From NCBI GenBank assembly GCA_947070915.1, contig CAMTDY010000154.1, positions 1 through 7,049 on the forward strand: a stretch of 7,049 nucleotides of DNA, given 5' to 3'. Positions within the stretch are counted from its first letter, which is position 1, and every line of letters starts with the position of its first letter. Of the stretch, positions 3,368 to 7,049 are shown one piece after another. The notes beneath the pieces were generated by a model that saw only the letters and a list, made by a program, of their open reading frames with translations, searched no databases and had not been told where the DNA came from. Origin of the DNA: an uncultured Roseburia sp. Lineage in GTDB: Bacteria; Bacillota; Clostridia; Lachnospirales; Lachnospiraceae. The position numbers and the translations under genes were made by a program.

Positions 3368-5152
3368 ATGTTTTACATAAACCTGAAGCGCTTTGTAAAA
3401 TCGCCGGTGTTTTTGCTGGGGACGCTGGCATATATGATCATACTTTATCTGATGCAGCCCGTACATACGGCGACAGGTATTGAGGATATTTCCAATACGG
3501 CGCTTTCGACGCAGACTTTTTCTTTTTTCTATTTTATGATGATCTCCTATGAATTTTTTTACCAGATCAGGCGCTGCAGATTAGATGAGATCGTCAGTGT
3601 CTCCAGGATGGGGGCAGGGCGGGAGAAGATATACGGTCTGCTGATCTTTCTGGGACTGGATCTGATCCTATATATCGTATACCTGACGGTTTCCATCATC
3701 GGGACCACCAGTGTCCTGAAGGAATTTAATACAGACTGGTTTATCATGCTTGTCAAAGCTTATTTTATTTATCATTTTCTTACTTATTTTTTTGCCATGC
3801 TGGCGGGCATGCTGATTGCCATGATCCCCTCCAGGATCAAGGGATTTTTTGCCCTGGTTACCGTGTTTTCCATGTTTTCCAGGATTCTTTATCCCATTAT
3901 GATGGATTCTGCATCCTGCAGTGAGAGATGGACCCATGTCATCGATATATTCGGCATTATGAACCGGAATTACAATGTTTTATGCGACTTTATTTATGGG
4001 TATACCACAGAAGCTGTGAATCTCCAGCGGATCCTCTTCTGGATCCTGCTCACCTTGTCCGGTTTGAGCCTGGTGATGAACAAAATAAGAAAGAAGGCGG
4101 TAACAGCCCTATTGTTTTTGGCTGCCTGCACGGTTTTCATATTTTATATCCAGCCCTCCGGGGATCGGTATGTGTATGGAAACTGGGGGGCATATATGGA
4201 CGACCAGCAGTATTACAGTCTGATCTATAATGCTGATTCCGCCTCAGATGTTTATCTCACGGCTGTGGAGCATCAGGGGATTGGCAGAAAATATAAAGAA
4301 CCGGATTTTAAGATCCTGGAATACAAAGGGGAGTTGACTCCCGGAAGAGTTCTGGCTGCTTCCCTGGATGTCACAGTAGACCGGCAGGAACTGCCGGAAT
4401 ATGGTTTTACGTTGTATCACGGGTATGTGGTTAAAAGGGTCACAGATGAAACCGGGGAAGAATTGTCTTTTGAACAGGATATCGATCATCTACTGGTCCG
4501 GACGAATAAAGCCCATCGTTTGGAAAAAATACACTTTGAATATGAAGGCTATTCCAGAAAATATGTCGCCACCAGCCAGGCTGTATTTCTGGCAGGGAAT
4601 TTTCCGTATCTGCCCAATGCGGGCTGGAATGAGTATATGATCGAACCGGTGGGAAATTACTGGCAGCATGGGTATAATTTAAAGGGGGCGATGTATCCGG
4701 TCCATTACGATATCCGTTTTCCTACGAAACATCAGATGTATTCCAATTTGTCGGAATTCGAGGATGGCCGCTATGTGGGTACGGCGGAAGGGGCAACCTT
4801 TGTGGCCTCCCCTTTTGTGAAGGAAATGAGATTAAAAAACGGTGTTGTGTATTATTCGGTTCTGGCTACAACCTACTGGAAAAATAATATCGAAAAGACC
4901 AGAGAGATGGCGGAAGAATCTTTTCAGGTGGTTAAAGGACTGAACCGGGAAGAAAAGGGTCCCTGGATCCTTTTTGATCTGGCAAATGCCATGGATGCCG
5001 ATATTTCCTGGTATATGGCCAGTGACCACGCCGTCGCTTCCCCGGAAAGCCTTCAGGAATTATATGAGTATTATCAGGAGACAGGGTGCACCATCGATCA
5101 TACAAAATGGGATAAGGAAGAGCAAGTGGAACCAGAGGAGGATCTGCCATGA
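3368..5152 (+). CDS. ABC-2 permease with extracytoplasmic M1-aminopeptidase-like N-domain
   Basis: 594 residues. About seven membrane helices lie in the first 262 residues (roughly 14-30, 50-65, 89-111, 131-152, 158-177, 221-237, 244-262). A cytoplasmic segment after helix 2, YEFFYQIRRCRLDEIVSVSR (61-80), is where ABC-2 permeases contact the ATPase. Residues about 263-594 should lie outside. Within them, TPGRVLAASLDVTV, YGFTLYHGYVV, KIHFEYEGYS, GNFPYLPNAGW (410-420) and YDIRFPTKHQMYSNL with GRYVGTAEGATFV (447-480) resemble the beta-rich N-terminal domain of M1 aminopeptidases, which some bacterial ABC permeases carry as a fusion. No HEXXH zinc motif occurs, and only about 70 residues follow, ending in the acidic tail EEQVEPEEDLP, so it is not a peptidase; the domain may bind or guide an exported peptide. 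Start: AAGGAG six bases upstream. Its stop overlaps the ATPase start as ATGA, which argues the end is native. M1 resemblance is from memory of the fold pattern. Confidence 0.8.
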   Translation: MFYINLKRFVKSPVFLLGTLAYMIILYLMQPVHTATGIEDISNTALSTQTFSFFYFMMISYEFFYQIRRCRLDEIVSVSRMGAGREKIYGLLIFLGLDLILYIVYLTVSIIGTTSVLKEFNTDWFIMLVKAYFIYHFLTYFFAMLAGMLIAMIPSRIKGFFALVTVFSMFSRILYPIMMDSASCSERWTHVIDIFGIMNRNYNVLCDFIYGYTTEAVNLQRILFWILLTLSGLSLVMNKIRKKAVTALLFLAACTVFIFYIQPSGDRYVYGNWGAYMDDQQYYSLIYNADSASDVYLTAVEHQGIGRKYKEPDFKILEYKGELTPGRVLAASLDVTVDRQELPEYGFTLYHGYVVKRVTDETGEELSFEQDIDHLLVRTNKAHRLEKIHFEYEGYSRKYVATSQAVFLAGNFPYLPNAGWNEYMIEPVGNYWQHGYNLKGAMYPVHYDIRFPTKHQMYSNLSEFEDGRYVGTAEGATFVASPFVKEMRLKNGVVYYSVLATTYWKNNIEKTREMAEESFQVVKGLNREEKGPWILFDLANAMDADISWYMASDHAVASPESLQELYEYYQETGCTIDHTKWDKEEQVEPEEDLP

Positions 5153-6000
5153 TAGAAGTCAAAAATGTATCCAAAAGATTTGGAAAAAAACAGGTACTGA
5201 ATAACATCAGTTGTACGATAGAGAAGGGGATCTATGGCCTTCTGGGGCCGAACGGCGCAGGAAAGACCACGCTCATGCGCTGCATGACTAATCTATACTC
5301 CCTCTCGGGAGGAGAGGTACTGATCGATGGAGTCAGCAGTAAGAAGAAAAAGAAAACCAATATTGGTTATCTGCCACAGTCCTTTGGGCTTTTTAAGGAA
5401 CTAAATGTATATGACTCCATGAACTATTTCTGCAATCTGAAGGGAATCCCCAAAAAGGAGCGGAAGGAGGAGATCATGCGATGCATACATGCCGTCAACA
5501 TGGAAGAAAATTTAAAGAAAGCGGGCGGAAAGTTATCCGGGGGAATGATGCGCCGTGTCGGAGTTGCCCAGGCGCTGTTGAACCATCCGGAACTGATCCT
5601 GTTTGACGAGCCCACAGCAGGGCTTGATCCGGAAGAAAGGATCCGGTTTAAAAATACCATTTCTTCCCTGGGAGGAGAGGAGACGGTTATCATTTCCACC
5701 CATATCGTAGAAGATATCGAAGCCTGCTGTGATAAAGTGATTGTTATGGACCAGGGAGAGATCTTGTCTATAAAAACCTGCCAGGAACTGGCGGAAGAGG
5801 CCGCAGGAAAGGTGATCGCCTGTAAAAAGGGTGAGGAGACCAGACTGCCCGCCGGCTATTTTATTGAAAAGCAATACGAAAAAGCTGGTGAGGTTTATTA
5901 CCGTGTGCTGCTGGCAGAACGAGGTGATCTGGCAGGAACTTTTGAGATACTGGAGCCCACCATTGAAGACGGATATATGGCGGCCATCAAGGGAATATAG
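5149..6000 (+). CDS. ABC transporter ATP-binding protein
   Basis: 283 residues; complete nucleotide-binding subunit of an ABC-2 transporter. Visible motifs: Walker A GPNGAGKTT (33-41, Lys39), Q-loop YLPQS (Gln77), signature LSGGM (129-133), Walker B LILFDEP (149-155; Asp153, catalytic Glu154), D-loop GLDP (158-161) and H-loop STH (His185). All key residues are intact, so it should hydrolyse ATP. A lysine run, KKKKK (65-69), sits before the Q-loop. The extension after about 210 is the usual variable C-terminal region of CcmA/NatA/BcrA-type exporters and includes a separate small alpha/beta segment. The start overlaps the permease stop (ATGA, 5149-5152); AGAGGAGG at 5134-5141 is the ribosome site. 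The protein should bind the permeases encoded on each side. The family includes exporters of bacteriocins, antibiotics and ions; the substrate cannot be read from this subunit. Confidence 0.95.
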   Translation: MIEVKNVSKRFGKKQVLNNISCTIEKGIYGLLGPNGAGKTTLMRCMTNLYSLSGGEVLIDGVSSKKKKKTNIGYLPQSFGLFKELNVYDSMNYFCNLKGIPKKERKEEIMRCIHAVNMEENLKKAGGKLSGGMMRRVGVAQALLNHPELILFDEPTAGLDPEERIRFKNTISSLGGEETVIISTHIVEDIEACCDKVIVMDQGEILSIKTCQELAEEAAGKVIACKKGEETRLPAGYFIEKQYEKAGEVYYRVLLAERGDLAGTFEILEPTIEDGYMAAIKGI

Positions 6001-6011
6001 GAGGGACTGGT

Positions 6012-6662
6012 ATGCTGGAAAATTATTTCGAGAGGATCTGGCTGCAGATCAAGGGAATGAGAACTATGTTTCTGATTCCCCTCATAGGATATTTTGGTAT
6101 CATACCCCTTGGTGTGTGGCTGATGACTGCAAACAGTGAATGTGTATTATACGATGCCATTATGCAAATGTGTTTTCTGCTGGTTCCCTTTTTATCCACC
6201 TGGTGGATCTATATGATCGTAAAAGAATATGTGGAGGGAAATGGAAGAGAGGTACTGCTGCTGGGTAGGGGAACTTTCTTTACCGCTGTTTTTTTCTGGC
6301 TGGTTAATGTACTTTGTTTTATTCCCTTGTTTTATGTTGATGTAGGCTACCAGTTTACCCCAAATATTCTTTATCTCTTTGAACATCTGGTGATCATATC
6401 CTTCTTTATGGGAGGGCTGGCATATTTTCTGAATTATTTTACAAAAAGTATTACGGCGTCCATGTTTATCATTATACTGTACACAGCAATCTCAAACTAC
6501 CGCTTCTCCAGCGAGAAGTTTGTAAGTGTCCTTGGAAAAATACAATTGACAAACCTACAGGAAGTGCCTTATGATGGAAACTATAGTTTATATGAATGGT
6601 TTATTTTTCTTGGGATTGTTTTTTGGATCGCAGGTGTTCTTCAATCCAAAAAGGCAGAATGA
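6012..6662 (+). CDS. ABC-2 type permease, second membrane subunit
   Basis: 216 residues, with about six membrane helices (roughly 19-39, 49-71, 88-109, 119-141, 147-161, 194-211), typical in size for LanE/LanG- or NatB-like permeases. After helix 2 the segment VKEYVEGNGREVLLLGR (70-86) mirrors the YEFFYQIRRCRLDE segment at the same place in the larger permease. The two are therefore probably divergent halves of one heterodimeric channel sharing the ATPase. This subunit lacks the big outer domain. The start is fixed by AGGAGGG at 5999-6005, which overlaps the ATPase stop codon, with six bases to the ATG. There is no signal peptide or extra domain. The substrate is unknown; with the secreted five-cysteine gene upstream, peptide export or self-protection is the working guess. 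Confidence 0.85.
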   Translation: MLENYFERIWLQIKGMRTMFLIPLIGYFGIIPLGVWLMTANSECVLYDAIMQMCFLLVPFLSTWWIYMIVKEYVEGNGREVLLLGRGTFFTAVFFWLVNVLCFIPLFYVDVGYQFTPNILYLFEHLVIISFFMGGLAYFLNYFTKSITASMFIIILYTAISNYRFSSEKFVSVLGKIQLTNLQEVPYDGNYSLYEWFIFLGIVFWIAGVLQSKKAE

Positions 6663-6682
6663 TGACAAAGGAGTGTGGGAAT

Positions 6683-6850
6683 ATGCCCTGTTGGCTGATT
6701 TCAATCATCGCTTTCGTACTGGCGATAATTGCAAAGGATAAAAAACGGAACGGACTGAAAGTTATTTTGTACCTGATCAGTATCGGAAGCGGAACTATCG
6801 CAGTAATTCAGATATGGGTAGGAAATTTGTCTGTTTTCGTTTATCATTAG
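6683..6850 (+). CDS. Small two-helix membrane protein ending the ABC operon
   Basis: 55 residues: MPCWLISIIAFVLAIIAK, a short basic loop KDKKRNG, then VILYLISIGSGTIAVIQIWV and a short tail ending VFVYH. It is thus two transmembrane helices joined by a positively charged loop that should face the cytoplasm. The start is chosen because AAAGGAG at 6667-6673 lies nine bases upstream; the in-frame ATGs at 6659 and 6662 overlap the permease stop and come before that site, so they would add eight or seven residues (the longer form starts MMTKECGN). It is last in the operon, directly before the terminator. Such small hydrophobic proteins often accompany ABC-2 exporters as stabilising subunits or as immunity proteins beside bacteriocin genes. 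I recognise no family, so either role is inference. Confidence 0.7.
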   Translation: MPCWLISIIAFVLAIIAKDKKRNGLKVILYLISIGSGTIAVIQIWVGNLSVFVYH

Positions 6851-6912
6851 AAGAGAGAACGCCAAATTGATTCGCAGAATGAAACAGTTTTAAAATATTG
6901 ATTACATACGGG

Positions 6913-6956
6913 CAACAGCAGTCTGGGAGTAGTTTCCAGACTGCTGTTGTTTTTTT
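6913..6956 (+). terminator. Strong intrinsic terminator of the ABC operon
   Basis: CAACAGCAGTCTGG at 6913-6926 pairs perfectly over 14 bases with CCAGACTGCTGTTG at 6936-6949, with a 9-base loop, followed by seven T at 6950-6956. No matching A tract precedes the left arm (ATACGGG), so it acts in the plus direction only. It marks the end of the unit that starts at 3368 or 2856. Confidence 0.95.
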
Positions 6957-6989
6957 GACCATTATTTAATAAGAATTCAAAAATACATA

Positions 6990-7049
6990 TTATTTCTCTG
7001 TGGTAAACCAGGTGTAAGAACTTTTTCCGGTCCGGATCCGGTACAATAC
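6990..7049 (-). CDS. Possible C-terminal end of a minus-strand gene (partial)
   Basis: Read on the minus strand from the window end, 19 open codons give VLYRIRTGKSSYTWFTTEK, then TAA at 6992-6990. The composition looks protein-like and YRIRTGKSSYTWF resembles the pattern seen in PAS domains, but 19 codons are too few to judge and another minus frame is also open here. If real, the gene would converge on the ABC operon, with no terminator of its own visible. It could simply be noncoding. Confidence 0.2.
   Translation of the reverse strand, partial: VLYRIRTGKSSYTWFTTEK

Noticed and set aside
3668..3937. Minus-strand ORFs inside the permease and ATPase genes (for example 3668-3937 and 5533-5874)
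   Set aside because: They are shadows of strong plus-strand genes with clear motifs and no ribosome sites or domains of their own.
1..7049. CRISPR array, tRNA, rRNA or known riboswitch
   Set aside because: No regularly spaced repeat array, no tRNA-like cloverleaf with CCA-ready end, and no riboswitch core was seen on either strand by eye; a covariance-model scan would be the decisive test.

Overview
The window looks like a short-read assembly contig from a gut-type, moderately low-GC Firmicute. Lachnospiraceae is my best guess, inferred from strong AGGAGG-like ribosome sites, a perfect sigma-A promoter, an IS110 remnant and the style of the ABC and DUF3990/HTH proteins; nothing here fixes the species. 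Bases 1-45 are not biology: they are an Illumina Nextera i7-side adapter with its index and the Tn5 mosaic end, left untrimmed at the contig end. Native sequence starts at 46.

Layout: 46-403 is the decayed, internally deleted 5' part of an IS110-family insertion sequence, headed by a nested hairpin. 583-1269 is a lysine-rich, very AT-rich secreted protein closed by an intrinsic terminator (1283-1313). A consensus promoter with a 16-bp palindrome in its spacer (1352-1380) drives a two-gene unit, 1408-2704: a DUF3990-type putative ADP-ribosyltransferase and, overlapping it by 35 bases, a protein with a C-terminal XRE-type helix-turn-helix. This has the architecture of an autoregulated toxin-antitoxin-like module. 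2705-2855 is a dense regulatory gap (direct repeats, promoter, promoter-spanning inverted repeat).

2856-3293 encodes a 145-residue secreted protein with five cysteines that I do not recognise. After a 74-base gap with a hairpin that lacks a T tract comes a tightly packed ABC-2 transporter operon, 3368-6850: a permease with a large extracytoplasmic domain resembling the non-catalytic N-terminal part of M1 aminopeptidases, an ATPase (4-base overlap), a second permease (11-base gap) and a 55-residue two-helix membrane protein (20-base gap). A strong terminator closes it at 6913-6956. The last 93 bases may hold the C-terminal end of a minus-strand gene, with weak support.

Composition changes along the window. 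Counted on single lines, 781-840 has 10 G/C in 60 while 4321-4380 has 31 in 60, so the region upstream of about 3368 looks like acquired accessory DNA next to a more typical ABC operon. The most interesting candidate system is the secreted five-cysteine protein plus the ABC module and its small membrane protein; the second is the DUF3990/HTH pair with its operator-like promoter.
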